From contig DACH01000020.1 of NCBI GenBank assembly GCA_002494625.1, positions 124,001 to 188,000 of the forward strand: a stretch of 64,000 bases of DNA. Direction: 5' to 3'. This DNA comes from Archaeoglobus sp. UBA234. Lineage in GTDB: Archaea > Halobacteriota > Archaeoglobi > Archaeoglobales > Archaeoglobaceae. The notes below the pieces were generated by a model. It searched no databases and had not been told where the DNA came from. It worked only from the letters and a program-made list of their open reading frames with translations. The position numbers were made by a program, and so were the translations under genes. Each line of letters starts with the position of its first letter. Positions within the stretch are counted from its first letter, which is position 1. Positions 36,245 to 45,098 of this stretch are shown here, piece after piece.

Positions 36245-38488
36245 TCAGAAGAGATCATCCAGCTCATCATTGTATTTCGGCATCCTGCCATGTTTCTGGA
36301 GGAACTCCTGTATCAGCTCGCTCTCCCTTTTTGTAAACATCTTATCCTCCTCATAGGCAAAATACTTCACATCTGGATCTTCTAAGTATTCTTCCAGCAA
36401 AGACCTGATATTCTCGGTTCCTTTTATGAATATCACATTCATTTCTGCATCAAAAAGTCTCACAACCCCTTCTGTTTCAGGAGCTGATGCTATTTTCTCT
36501 GCTGCCAGCTCCATAAATTCCTCAGGTGGTAGAGGTGGTGACTCAAGCCTTAGTCTGAGATCACATCTGAGACATCTGATAGCCTCTGATACAGCTTCAT
36601 CTTTTCCAAAGCCCAGCTCAACAAGCTCAAAATCCTTTCCCTCAGAAACTGGCATCTTCACCCTCTTCAACTCCACGAAGTTGGCAATTCTCCCCAACCA
36701 GAAATCTGGTCTTTCCTGTAAAACGACTTGAGAGAATCCATTTCCACCAAGGAACTTATCTATCTCCTCTACAGCTCTTCTCACTGTTGCAAGCGATTTT
36801 GCTATGGAGAACTCATCAAGGACTGCAGAACCTGCTGCAAAAACACCCCTCTTAGAGGTTTCAAAGTTATGCTTGATAACAATCAAACCATCCTTAATTC
36901 TTACTCCCAGTTCCTCATCCACCACATAGTTATCGTAAATAACCTCATCCACAGCAATTCTCTGCCCATCCACAAGAACCTCGAATCCTCCCTCAACCTC
37001 CTGGACCTTAGCTTCACCCTTGTAAATTCTCACGCCTTCTCTCTCTGCCTCCTCCAGTTCACCCATATGAATATCCAGCCTGTTTGAAATGAAAACAACC
37101 TCTACTCCAGATCTCACCAAGGTTCTTGCTGTGTCAAGAGACAGTATCCCTCCAATCAAAGCTACACTCTTAAATTCTGGCTCTCTACCCGAGATAACTT
37201 CCGATATTATTTTTCTCAGATCTCTACCGCTTAGATCTCTATCGCTTTTCTGTCTCCCAACAGTTAAAAGGACTGCATCAAAGTCTGCAAGTTCATCCAG
37301 GCTGCTTACTCTTGCATTTGTTTTGAATTCCACTCCTAAGCTGGCTATTTTGTTTATTTCCTTCTCTAATATGTCCCGGGGGAGTTTGAATTCAGGAATG
37401 AATCTCAGTCCACCTCCTATCTCAGACTCGGCTTCGAAAACAGTAACCGAGTATCCTAACAGTGAAAACCAGTAGGCAGCAGAAAGACCTGCTGGTCCTG
37501 AACCAATAACTGCAACTTTTTTACCGTTTTCTGACTTCCTTTCAGGTAAATCAGCCTTATAATTATCCATCAAAAACCTTTCAATAGCCCTTATCGAGAT
37601 CGGTTCATTCAGCGTACCCCTTCTGCAGTCTCTCTCACAGGGAGCCTGGCAGATGTAGCTGACTATCCCAGGAAGAGCTGTCCTGCTCTGAATGGACTCT
37701 ACAGCGCTCCTGAAATCCTTCTTTGAGGTTAAATAAACCATATAAGATGGCTTATAATCAAGGGGACATGAACCATCACATGGTGGAGTGTCCCATTTTC
37801 TCGTTCGATCTCGAAGCGCTCCTGTGGGGCAGACTTCAACGCAGCAACCGTCAAATCGGCAGCCAACTTCTGCAAGAGGCAGATTGTAGGCAGTAGATAC
37901 CGTAATGTCAGAACTTTTATAAACAAATTCCAGAACTGATGCACCGATTACATCCTGACATACCCTCACACATCTCCCGCAGACTATGCAAAGTTCCGGA
38001 TCACGGATGAAGAAGGGTTCTTCAATCCCGGATATTTTCCTTGGAATGTACTTTGGAGTTCCTTCCCTGATCCCGACATATTCCACAACCTTTCTGAACT
38101 CACACACATCAAAAACAGGGCAGCATCTCTCATCCTCCGGAACATTGGATGAACACTGCGTTCTGCTGCAACCCTCCCTTTGAGGGCAAATTATGCATTC
38201 ATGAGGATGTTGTTCGAGAATTAGGGAGAGAATCTCTCTTCTTAACTCTTTAACTCTCTCTGTATCAGTGTAAACGACCATTCCATCCTCTGCAGGGGTT
38301 GTACATGATGTGGGAAATCCTTTAATCCCTTCGATCTCAACTATACACAATCTGCAGGCTCCATGAGGGACAAGATCGGGATGATAACAGAGTGTTGGCA
38401 CATAAACTCCGGCAGCTCTGATTGCATCAAGAACTGTTGATCCTTCTTCAACCTTTACTTCCAAATCATTGATTTTAAGACTCGGCAT
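36245..38488 (-). CDS. Iron-sulfur flavoprotein: NuoG-like N-terminus fused to GltD/NfnB-like FAD domain
   Basis: Electron-transfer subunit of 747 residues, last gene of the benzoyl-CoA reductase operon. Residues 1-85 form a 2Fe-2S ferredoxin fold (LCYHPDLVPHGACRLCIVEI, later SCTT). Then NuoG-type ligands (HPHECIICPQREGC) and two 4Fe-4S motifs (CIVCGRCVRVCQD; CCVEVCPTG). From about 240, a GltD-like region starts CDGSCPLDYKPSYM with FAD motif VIGSGPAGLSAAYW. The second nucleotide loop reads ALIGGILSLDTART where relatives have GGGN-x-A-x-D, so pyridine-nucleotide binding may be altered. Only 8 bp from the NuoF-like gene: a three-subunit NADH/ferredoxin oxidoreductase is inferred. Confidence 0.85.
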   Translation of the reverse strand: MPSLKINDLEVKVEEGSTVLDAIRAAGVYVPTLCYHPDLVPHGACRLCIVEIEGIKGFPTSCTTPAEDGMVVYTDTERVKELRREILSLILEQHPHECIICPQREGCSRTQCSSNVPEDERCCPVFDVCEFRKVVEYVGIREGTPKYIPRKISGIEEPFFIRDPELCIVCGRCVRVCQDVIGASVLEFVYKSSDITVSTAYNLPLAEVGCRFDGCCVEVCPTGALRDRTRKWDTPPCDGSCPLDYKPSYMVYLTSKKDFRSAVESIQSRTALPGIVSYICQAPCERDCRRGTLNEPISIRAIERFLMDNYKADLPERKSENGKKVAVIGSGPAGLSAAYWFSLLGYSVTVFEAESEIGGGLRFIPEFKLPRDILEKEINKIASLGVEFKTNARVSSLDELADFDAVLLTVGRQKSDRDLSGRDLRKIISEVISGREPEFKSVALIGGILSLDTARTLVRSGVEVVFISNRLDIHMGELEEAEREGVRIYKGEAKVQEVEGGFEVLVDGQRIAVDEVIYDNYVVDEELGVRIKDGLIVIKHNFETSKRGVFAAGSAVLDEFSIAKSLATVRRAVEEIDKFLGGNGFSQVVLQERPDFWLGRIANFVELKRVKMPVSEGKDFELVELGFGKDEAVSEAIRCLRCDLRLRLESPPLPPEEFMELAAEKIASAPETEGVVRLFDAEMNVIFIKGTENIRSLLEEYLEDPDVKYFAYEEDKMFTKRESELIQEFLQKHGRMPKYNDELDDLF

Positions 38489-38496
38489 ACAATCAC

Positions 38497-40254
38497 CTAT
38501 TCTATTGCCATGAAATCACACGCCTCTATGCATGATTTGCACTTTATGCACTTCTCTCTGTCAATTTTAGCGTATTCTCCTTTTTTCCAGGCTATTGCAT
38601 TTTCAGGACAGGCTTTAGCACACTTCCCGCATTGAGTGCACTTTTCCTCGTTAATCTCGAATCCGAGCAAAGCAACACACTGGTTTGCCGGACATCTTTT
38701 CTCTATAATGTGCGCCTCATATTCCTCTCTGAAATACTTTAAAGTTGTCAGAACCGGATTTGGAGCGGTCTTACCCAGACTACAGAGGGAAGTTTCCATA
38801 ATGCTCTTTGCCAGATTCTCAAGGAATTCCACATCCTTAAGCTCTCCATTTCCGCTGACGATTTTGTTCAGAACCTCAAGCATCTTTTTTAAACCCAATC
38901 TGCATGGAAAGCACTTCCCGCATGATTCATCACTGGTGAAACTCAGGAAGAATCTGGCAAGATCAACCATACATGTCGAGTCGTCGAGCACTATCAATCC
39001 ACCGGAGCCCATTATGGCTCCTGCCCCAACGAGGGAGTCAAAGTCTATTGGAGTGTCGAAGAGATTTTCTGGTATACAGCCCCCCGATGGCCCTCCAATC
39101 TGAATCGCCTTTATCTTCCTCATCTTTTTAGCCGGTCCCCCTCCAGGCCCATACAGGAGGTCTCTGATCGTTGTACCCAGAGGGACTTCGACCAAGCCCG
39201 TATTCCTCACCTTTCCAGCAAGGGCAAAAACCTTTGTACCTTTGCTCTTTTCAGTTCCAAGGGAGGCATACCAGTCTCCCCCCCTCAGTATAATATAAGG
39301 AACATTAGCCAGGGTTTCGACATTGTTTATTATCGTCGGTTTACTCCAGAGACCCCTCTGAACCGGAAATGGAGGTCTTGGTTTTGGCATACCTCTTTTT
39401 CCTTCTATTGAAGCTATCAAAGCAGTTTCCTCACCACAGACAAAGGCTCCAGCCCCCTCAATTAGTTTGACATCGAATGAAAAACCTGTACCAAGAATAT
39501 TCTCACCAATGAAACCATTTTCCTTAGCCTGAGAGATGGCGATTCTGAGTCTCCTTATCGCCAGAGGATATTCAGCTCTGCAATAAATATACCCTTCATT
39601 TGAACCAATAGCATATCCAGCTATCGCCATCCCTTCCAAAACAGCATGAGGGTCTCCTTCCAGCACACTCCTGTCCATAAAAGCCCCTGGATCTCCTTCA
39701 TCAGCATTACAGATTACAAACTTGGGTTGATTTTTTTGAGCTCTGCATAATTCCCATTTAACTCCTGTAGGAAATCCTGCCCCACCTCTACCCCTCAAAC
39801 CTGATTTCTTTATTTCTTCAATCACCTCTTCAGGATCCATTCCTTTAATAGCCTTCTCCAAAGCCTTATATCCATTATCTTCAATATAGGACTCTATATT
39901 TTCAGGATCGATCTCACCGCACCTTCTAAGAACTATTCTTTTCTGACCTGCAAAAAAATCCTGATAGGCTTTCCTTGCAGAGTATTTTTTTACAACCTCC
40001 CCATTTTTAACATGTTTCTCAACCAATTCCGGAACAATTTCCGGTGTTATATCCTGATAAGTAACCCTTCCCGTTTCAGGATGAATTATATCAACCAGAA
40101 CATCTCTGAAATATCCTCTATCACCTGTTTTTATCAGCTCACACCTCTCCAATCCCTGTTTGCTCAACTCTTCCTCAAACTTTTTATAGACTTCAGATGC
40201 TCCAGCAGACAGTCCACTTGTGCCGTGACATATGAGAATCTTTACCTCAGTCAT
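38497..40254 (-). CDS. NuoF/HydB-like NADH-binding flavoprotein with C-terminal ferredoxin domain
   Basis: A 585-residue subunit. FMN/NADH sites: GRGGAGFPTGVKWEL, VICNADEGDPGAFMDR and EGAGAFVCGEETALIASIEG. A 4Fe-4S ligand set is CGKCFPCRLGLKKML with a later Cys. Two 4Fe-4S clusters lie at the C-terminus (CTQCGKCAKACP; CIKCKSCIEACD). The N-terminal thioredoxin-like domain, which in HydB carries 2Fe-2S on four Cys, reads ICHGTSGLSAGAS and TGDRGYFRD: three of four ligands are replaced. It therefore probably lacks that cluster. Expected role: NADH oxidation and electron distribution to ferredoxin for the reductase. Confidence 0.9.
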   Translation of the reverse strand: MTEVKILICHGTSGLSAGASEVYKKFEEELSKQGLERCELIKTGDRGYFRDVLVDIIHPETGRVTYQDITPEIVPELVEKHVKNGEVVKKYSARKAYQDFFAGQKRIVLRRCGEIDPENIESYIEDNGYKALEKAIKGMDPEEVIEEIKKSGLRGRGGAGFPTGVKWELCRAQKNQPKFVICNADEGDPGAFMDRSVLEGDPHAVLEGMAIAGYAIGSNEGYIYCRAEYPLAIRRLRIAISQAKENGFIGENILGTGFSFDVKLIEGAGAFVCGEETALIASIEGKRGMPKPRPPFPVQRGLWSKPTIINNVETLANVPYIILRGGDWYASLGTEKSKGTKVFALAGKVRNTGLVEVPLGTTIRDLLYGPGGGPAKKMRKIKAIQIGGPSGGCIPENLFDTPIDFDSLVGAGAIMGSGGLIVLDDSTCMVDLARFFLSFTSDESCGKCFPCRLGLKKMLEVLNKIVSGNGELKDVEFLENLAKSIMETSLCSLGKTAPNPVLTTLKYFREEYEAHIIEKRCPANQCVALLGFEINEEKCTQCGKCAKACPENAIAWKKGEYAKIDREKCIKCKSCIEACDFMAIE

Positions 40255-40266
40255 TAAAACACCTCT

Positions 40267-40734
40267 TCAGACCGTCTCGTGTCTATATCCCCCATATTTC
40301 CTGACCAGCTTCTCAGTTTTCTGGATGTCCATCCTACCGTGGATGTCTTCATCGATCATTATAACAGGAGCCATACCACAGCAGCCTAAGCATCTGACTT
40401 TACTCAGCGTAAACAACCCATCTTCTGTTGTTTCATTGTCCATAATCCTAAACTTGCTCTTTAAATGCTCAAAAATTTCATGTCCACCCATTATATGACA
40501 CGCAGTCCCAAGACAAATTTTTAGCGTGTGTTCTCCGGGAGGAGTTAAGCGAAACTGGGAGTAAAAGGTAAGAATACCATATATCTGTGATGGTGATATG
40601 CCTGTTGCTCTTGATATTTCATCAACAGCCTCCTTAGGGACATAACCGAGGTTGTTCTGGATCTCTTGAAGAATTTTAATTAAACTCACTTCACCCTTGA
40701 AATTCTCCAGAATTTCTGCAACAACCTCAATCAA
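40267..40734 (-). CDS. NuoE-like 2Fe-2S subunit
   Basis: A 155-residue thioredoxin-like subunit. The 2Fe-2S ligands are CLGTACHIMGG and VRCLGCCGMAPVIMI, i.e. the four-Cys NuoE set. N-terminal helices with NLGYVPKEAVDEISRATGIS and GILTFYSQFRL are typical. Its stop is 12 bp before the NuoF-like gene. It pairs with that subunit as in Hyd/Nuo complexes and class II BamGH-like modules. Confidence 0.92.
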   Translation of the reverse strand: MIEVVAEILENFKGEVSLIKILQEIQNNLGYVPKEAVDEISRATGISPSQIYGILTFYSQFRLTPPGEHTLKICLGTACHIMGGHEIFEHLKSKFRIMDNETTEDGLFTLSKVRCLGCCGMAPVIMIDEDIHGRMDIQKTEKLVRKYGGYRHETV

Positions 40735-40760
40735 AAAATCACCTCAAAAAAATAGAGGGT

Positions 40761-41654
40761 TTATCTTTTTCCTGTTTGCTTTTCGTAAAGAGCTTTAGCG
40801 AACAGAGCAGCCCCTATTGCTCCGGCTAACTGAGGATCATATTCTGTCTCAAGTGCTTTCATACCCAGCATATCCTGAACCCTTTTTGTTACCCCGGGAT
40901 TCTTGGAAATTCCACCTGTAATCGCAAAGTCAGATTCCACTCCAACCCTCTCAAGCAGCTCTACAACTCTTGTAGCAACAGATCTGAAGAATGCAGCGAG
41001 TATTCTGTCCTTGGGCCATCCTTTTCTTATCAAACCAAGAATCTCTGATTTTCCAAATACTATACAGGTTGTACTGACTGGATCAGGCTCATTGTCAGGA
41101 TAAACTTCAAGGGACATCGAGCCTACTTCTGTTATCGGAATTGATAGCAAATCTGCCACAACCTCAATTCCTCTCCCCGTTCCTGCAGCACACTTATCGT
41201 TCATCAGAAAGTTTACAACCTTTCCTCTATGGTCGATTTTTATTGCCTTCAGATCCTGTCCTCCCATATCCAAGACAGTTCTAACGGTTGAGCCATAGAT
41301 ATAATTGGCTCCTCTGCCATGACAGGCAATTTCAGTTATTGTTTTATGAGCAAAGGGAATGCTAACTCTACCATATCCCGTTCCAACTATGTAATGTATA
41401 TCCTCCCTTTTCATATCGCCAATCTTTTCCAGAATCGATCCGAGTGCCTTTTCCGAACTTGCTGAACTGCTTGATCCCGTTCTCAGATTGGAATAAGCGT
41501 AAAGCTCGCCATCAAGCATGATGACTGCCTGAGAACTTACCGACCCCAGATCAATGCCACAACTGATTACCTCAGCCTCTTTCCAGTTCTTGCTCTCATC
41601 TATCCAGACTGTTTCTGGCCATCTCCAATACTCGCTTTCCTGGATTACCTCCAT
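40761..41654 (-). CDS. bzdQ: Benzoyl-CoA reductase ATPase subunit (BzdQ/BcrA-like)
   Basis: ASKHA ATPase and 4Fe-4S activator subunit, 297 residues. The start is the ATG after GGAGGTGATTTG. Phosphate-1 is CGIDLGSVSSQAVIM; cluster ligands are DKCAAGTGRGIEV and TTCIVFGKSE; the adenosine loop is FAITGGISKNPGV. Two copies of such a domain sandwich one 4Fe-4S cluster and push electrons to the catalytic subunits with ATP hydrolysis. It has an N-terminal extension of about 30 residues (YWRWPETVWIDESKNWKE) typical of the longer of the two ATPase subunits. Confidence 0.85.
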   Translation of the reverse strand: MEVIQESEYWRWPETVWIDESKNWKEAEVISCGIDLGSVSSQAVIMLDGELYAYSNLRTGSSSSASSEKALGSILEKIGDMKREDIHYIVGTGYGRVSIPFAHKTITEIACHGRGANYIYGSTVRTVLDMGGQDLKAIKIDHRGKVVNFLMNDKCAAGTGRGIEVVADLLSIPITEVGSMSLEVYPDNEPDPVSTTCIVFGKSEILGLIRKGWPKDRILAAFFRSVATRVVELLERVGVESDFAITGGISKNPGVTKRVQDMLGMKALETEYDPQLAGAIGAALFAKALYEKQTGKR

Positions 41655-41671
41655 CAAATCACCTCCAAAAA

Positions 41672-42442
41672 CTACAAACCGGAAAGTGCTGCTCCCAATG
41701 CTGGAACAAGTTCTGGAGCAAATTTATCCGGTACATAAACCTCTGCTCCAAGTTCCCTCTTTAAGGCGTCGATGAAGCCAATATCATTGGCAAGTCCGCC
41801 TATCACCAGAATATCATCTTCAATTGCGATTCTTCTCGCTATGGAAGCTACTCTGTCGGCTATTGCACCATGAATTGCTCTGGATATCTCCGGCTTTGGC
41901 ACATTCGAATGCAGCAATGAGACAACTTCAGACTCGGCAAAAATCACACACTGTGCATTCATCGGCACCTCTTCCTTCGCCTCAAGAGCCATCCTTCCGA
42001 ACTCATCTAAGGGAACTTCCAGATACCTCACCATAGCATCAACGAAGGATCCTGTTCCTGCAGCACACTTATCCGCCAAAGCAAAATCCTTTATGTTTCC
42101 ACTCTCGTCAACCCTCACAGCTCTCGATTCTTCCGCACCAACCTCAATAACCGTTCTAACAGTGGGCCATACGAAATAAGCTCCCTTTCCAGCAGCAACA
42201 ACCTGTGTCAGTTCACTATCTGCAAATGGAACCGAGATCTTTCCAAATCCCGTTGCAACAAACTTATCAACATCATCCTTGGAGATTCCCGCAGACTTGA
42301 AAGCTTCATTTAAAGCTTCTTCAACTGTTTTTTGATGATCTATACCCGTTCTTATATTTGAAGTCCCGATAATCTCTCTGTTCTCATTTACCAGAACGAC
42401 CTTCGTAAATTTTGATCCCACATCTATCCCGGCAACGATCAT
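41672..42442 (-). CDS. bzdP: Benzoyl-CoA reductase ATPase subunit (BzdP/BcrD-like)
   Basis: The shorter ASKHA subunit, 256 residues, from the ATG after GGAGGTGTGGAAA (an earlier in-frame ATG lies too close to this site). Sites: MIVAGIDVGSKFTKVVL, DKCAAGTGSFVDAM (cluster Cys), NAQCVIFAESEVV (cluster Cys) and VIGGLANDIGF. With BzdQ it forms the ATP-driven electron activator. Gene order N-O-P-Q equals that of Azoarcus-type clusters, which is the reason for the names. A general hydroxyacyl-CoA dehydratase activator is a homologue but would occur alone, not as a pair. Confidence 0.82.
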   Translation of the reverse strand: MIVAGIDVGSKFTKVVLVNENREIIGTSNIRTGIDHQKTVEEALNEAFKSAGISKDDVDKFVATGFGKISVPFADSELTQVVAAGKGAYFVWPTVRTVIEVGAEESRAVRVDESGNIKDFALADKCAAGTGSFVDAMVRYLEVPLDEFGRMALEAKEEVPMNAQCVIFAESEVVSLLHSNVPKPEISRAIHGAIADRVASIARRIAIEDDILVIGGLANDIGFIDALKRELGAEVYVPDKFAPELVPALGAALSGL

Positions 42443-42459
42443 TTTCCACACCTCCAACC

Positions 42460-43797
42460 TTACTTTTCAGAGATCTTTTCAATACCCAAGCTCTGCATGA
42501 ATGAATCTATCACATTGAATGTTCTTGCTTCATCAAAATCCCTAGGATCAGCCATATTTCCCTCATAAGTTGCAACCGGAATGTCATGCTTAACAAGATA
42601 GTCTCTAACCTCGAGTGTTGACATGTTCCAGAGCTCACAACCCCTGTTTACATGCATTATAATGGCATCTGCCTTCCAGTCCTTTATCATCTGGTAAGTC
42701 TCCAGCTTTCTTATCCAGTGAGAGTATTCATGCTGCCATGAGGCTCTATACCTGAGGTTATACTCTGCCGTCCACCTCAATGCCTCCTCTCTGTTTGTTA
42801 TCTCAACTCCAGCCTCCTCAGGAGTTGGAGCTGGTTCCCATATCCATTTTTCTCCCTTCTCATCCATTCCCAGCCATCCTCCGGCAAGACCAAATGTATA
42901 GATTGCTCCCAGTGAGACTGCCCCATACTCCTTCTCAAGATACCTGTAAACCTTGAGAAATGCCCACGGAGGTGGATTGTCGGTAAGAAATCTGAATTGT
43001 TCATAGGTTAAAGCGCCAATCCCTCTTTTAACACGGCTTTCAACTTCATCGTGAAGTTTATGATACAGTTTCGCTACTTCAGGATCCGACCTGTTGATGA
43101 GATTCAGCACATAAAGACTGAACATCGATTTTTCTTCCAGTGGAGCCGGTTTTGCCTGATTCAGCTTGCAGATCTTTGCCCAGGTCGACATCGAGTCTGC
43201 CTCTGCATACACAGCTTTAATTAAAAGCTCATCATCGTATTCTCTCCCGGTTATCTTCTCCATCCAGGAGATTGCATCATTTAGCTGCCTGACAACATAG
43301 TCTATTTTCTTGTCATCCAGCAGGTAGCCAGGACCTACTGAGATATCAACTGCGAAGGTCGGTACGCCTCCTTCAAGCTCAGCTGCATAATGATACCACT
43401 TCGCATGGGTACAGCAGATGTGGATTGTGAAATTAAAATCAGGTTTTGGAAATGGTTCAACCAAGGTCCCGTCAGTGAGCAGATACTTATTCAGGGCAAT
43501 TGAACCCCAGTAATTCCTCATATACCCGCAGAGATCTCTTGCAACACCTCTTCTCTCTATTGTCTCTAAGCATTCCCTGGAGAAGTCGTGGAAAAATGCA
43601 CATGTTGCTCCGTATGGCTCTCCTGTAAGTGGATAAACATCCTCTCCCAGTCCGTGAGGTATCGCATCAAATGCCCAGGCAGAACCCGCCCACCTAATGC
43701 CACCCTTTTCCTTTGCCTCTAAGTAGTTCCTGTAATATCTTTCCCTATACTTCTTAAAATCATCCCAACATTCAAGCGGTCTAACCTTTACTTCCAT
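42460..43797 (-). CDS. bzdO: Benzoyl-CoA reductase catalytic subunit (BzdO/BcrB-like)
   Basis: A 445-residue HgdB/FldC-fold subunit. Cysteines that could bind the active-site 4Fe-4S cluster or substrate region are in TCAFFHDFSRECLETI, RDLCGYMRN and FTIHICCTHAKWYHY, and a later HVNRGCELWNMSTLEVRD stretch is characteristic. Length and place match BzdO/BcrB (434-450 residues). With BzdN it binds benzoyl-CoA and reduces the ring by two electrons to a cyclohexadiene-carboxyl-CoA at low potential. Confidence 0.86.
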   Translation of the reverse strand: MEVKVRPLECWDDFKKYRERYYRNYLEAKEKGGIRWAGSAWAFDAIPHGLGEDVYPLTGEPYGATCAFFHDFSRECLETIERRGVARDLCGYMRNYWGSIALNKYLLTDGTLVEPFPKPDFNFTIHICCTHAKWYHYAAELEGGVPTFAVDISVGPGYLLDDKKIDYVVRQLNDAISWMEKITGREYDDELLIKAVYAEADSMSTWAKICKLNQAKPAPLEEKSMFSLYVLNLINRSDPEVAKLYHKLHDEVESRVKRGIGALTYEQFRFLTDNPPPWAFLKVYRYLEKEYGAVSLGAIYTFGLAGGWLGMDEKGEKWIWEPAPTPEEAGVEITNREEALRWTAEYNLRYRASWQHEYSHWIRKLETYQMIKDWKADAIIMHVNRGCELWNMSTLEVRDYLVKHDIPVATYEGNMADPRDFDEARTFNVIDSFMQSLGIEKISEK

Positions 43798-43806
43798 TAT
43801 CTCACC

Positions 43807-44985
43807 TCAGAAGAACAGATCCTCCTCACCCATTGCCTCCAAAAATGCCTCAACACGGGTCCTGAACTGTCCGACCGGCTGGGTGATGTCGAGCTCCAAG
43901 GTTAAATGCTTCACATCATATCTGTCAAACAGATCTCTCAGAGCCGGAATGTCAAGTTCGTGGGGATCACAGAATTTCATCTGAGCGATTATCGCCCCTT
44001 CTACATTGTATTCTTTGATCACCCTTTCAATATGCTGAAATCTCCTTCTGATGAGACTTCCGGCAGCCCAGTCCTTTGCCGGACATGGAATTCTGTAAAC
44101 ATATCTCTCTGCAAGAGCCATTAGCCTGTCCTCGTTTGGTTTAACTTCATCCCAGAAATACCTCGCTCCTGTGCAGCACTCTTCATAGACAAAGGTCGCT
44201 GGATAGTTTATTCCGTATTCCACCAATTCAAGAAAGCTCCTGTCATCATCTTCACTGCCTATCAGGATCAGCCTTGTTCCAGTTTCTCTTTCAACCTCAG
44301 CTCCCTCCAGATCCTCCAGAAGAGACTCTAAAACCTCGTTGTGGTCTTTTTTGTCAACCATTTGCGAGGAGGCCACCATCTCCATTGCGTGTAAACCTGT
44401 AATTGGCGGATTCTCACTCTTCCTCAACTCAAAAACTTTTTTCATGAGCTGGCGGTTTTTGTTATAAACCTCAATCGCCTCATCCAGCTCTTTGTTGGTT
44501 ATCGTTGTTCCGGTCCACTCCTCAACTGCTGACTTGAATTTTTCAATCTCTTCTCTGAGATAAGGCGCTGCATGGGGATTGTTCACTCCATGGGGAAAAT
44601 GCATGTAATAACTCCACTGAATGTTGGGTACTCTGTCTACGAAGCTGAAATAAGACTGCCTCATATGCAGGCATGACTGTGCCAGCGTAATTCCATCAAG
44701 GTAGTCGTACCTCCCCTGCAGTCCCTGAGCAAGAGTATCGTGGCAGAAGGGGCAGTACATATCATGGAGAAACGGTCTTGTTATACTCTCAGGTTCGTGG
44801 GAACCGAGAATTCTTACGGGAAGTACTCCAGCAGCGTATAGAATTTCTTCAGGGCAGTAAGTGCAGTAATAGCCAACAACTTTTCCACCATTTTTCCTTT
44901 TCCACTCTTTTGCATAGTCGTGTCTTTTCTCAAACCATTCTCTAAACTGCTTTATCTGAGGTAAATCCTCAACGGTTTTACCCAT
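43807..44985 (-). CDS. bzdN: Benzoyl-CoA reductase catalytic subunit (BzdN/BcrC-like)
   Basis: First gene of the operon, 392 residues, ATG after GGAGGGATAG. HgdB/BcrC-type subunit: VVGYYCTYCPEEILYAAGVL, HDMYCPFCHDTLAQG and EECCTGARYFWDEV supply the cysteine set of the second catalytic cluster. FCDPHELDIPAL and LTLELDITQPVGQF near the C-terminus are the usual end motifs. Paired with BzdO as the catalytic module. The promoter and an 18-bp palindrome lie upstream, followed by a regulator gene. Confidence 0.86.
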   Translation of the reverse strand: MGKTVEDLPQIKQFREWFEKRHDYAKEWKRKNGGKVVGYYCTYCPEEILYAAGVLPVRILGSHEPESITRPFLHDMYCPFCHDTLAQGLQGRYDYLDGITLAQSCLHMRQSYFSFVDRVPNIQWSYYMHFPHGVNNPHAAPYLREEIEKFKSAVEEWTGTTITNKELDEAIEVYNKNRQLMKKVFELRKSENPPITGLHAMEMVASSQMVDKKDHNEVLESLLEDLEGAEVERETGTRLILIGSEDDDRSFLELVEYGINYPATFVYEECCTGARYFWDEVKPNEDRLMALAERYVYRIPCPAKDWAAGSLIRRRFQHIERVIKEYNVEGAIIAQMKFCDPHELDIPALRDLFDRYDVKHLTLELDITQPVGQFRTRVEAFLEAMGEEDLFF

Positions 44986-45047
44986 CCTATCCCTCCACTA
45001 AAAACTTGTAAACTTTTTCAATCAATTAGCTTAAAATCGTAAACAAA

Positions 45048-45056
45048 GTATTTAAG
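45048..45056 (-). promoter_or_regulatory. TATA-type promoter of the benzoyl-CoA reductase operon
   Basis: On the minus strand CTTAAATAC, an archaeal TATA box, lies about 65 nt upstream of the bzdN ATG, which predicts a 5' leader near 40 nt containing GGAGGGAT. The purine-poor GAAATC just upstream may act as BRE. Confidence 0.55.
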
Positions 45057-45080
45057 GATTTCGTATAGTTTGAAAAATAA

Positions 45081-45098
45081 TAAAGGTAATTACCTTTA
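45081..45098. promoter_or_regulatory. Perfect 18-bp palindrome, candidate operator of the operon
   Basis: TAAAGGTAATTACCTTTA is self-complementary over all 18 bases. It overlaps the stop codon of the regulator gene and lies 24 bases upstream of the TATA box of the reductase operon. That upstream position suits an activator or a repressor blocking access; the adjacent winged-helix protein is the obvious binder. Binding itself is inference. Confidence 0.6.
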
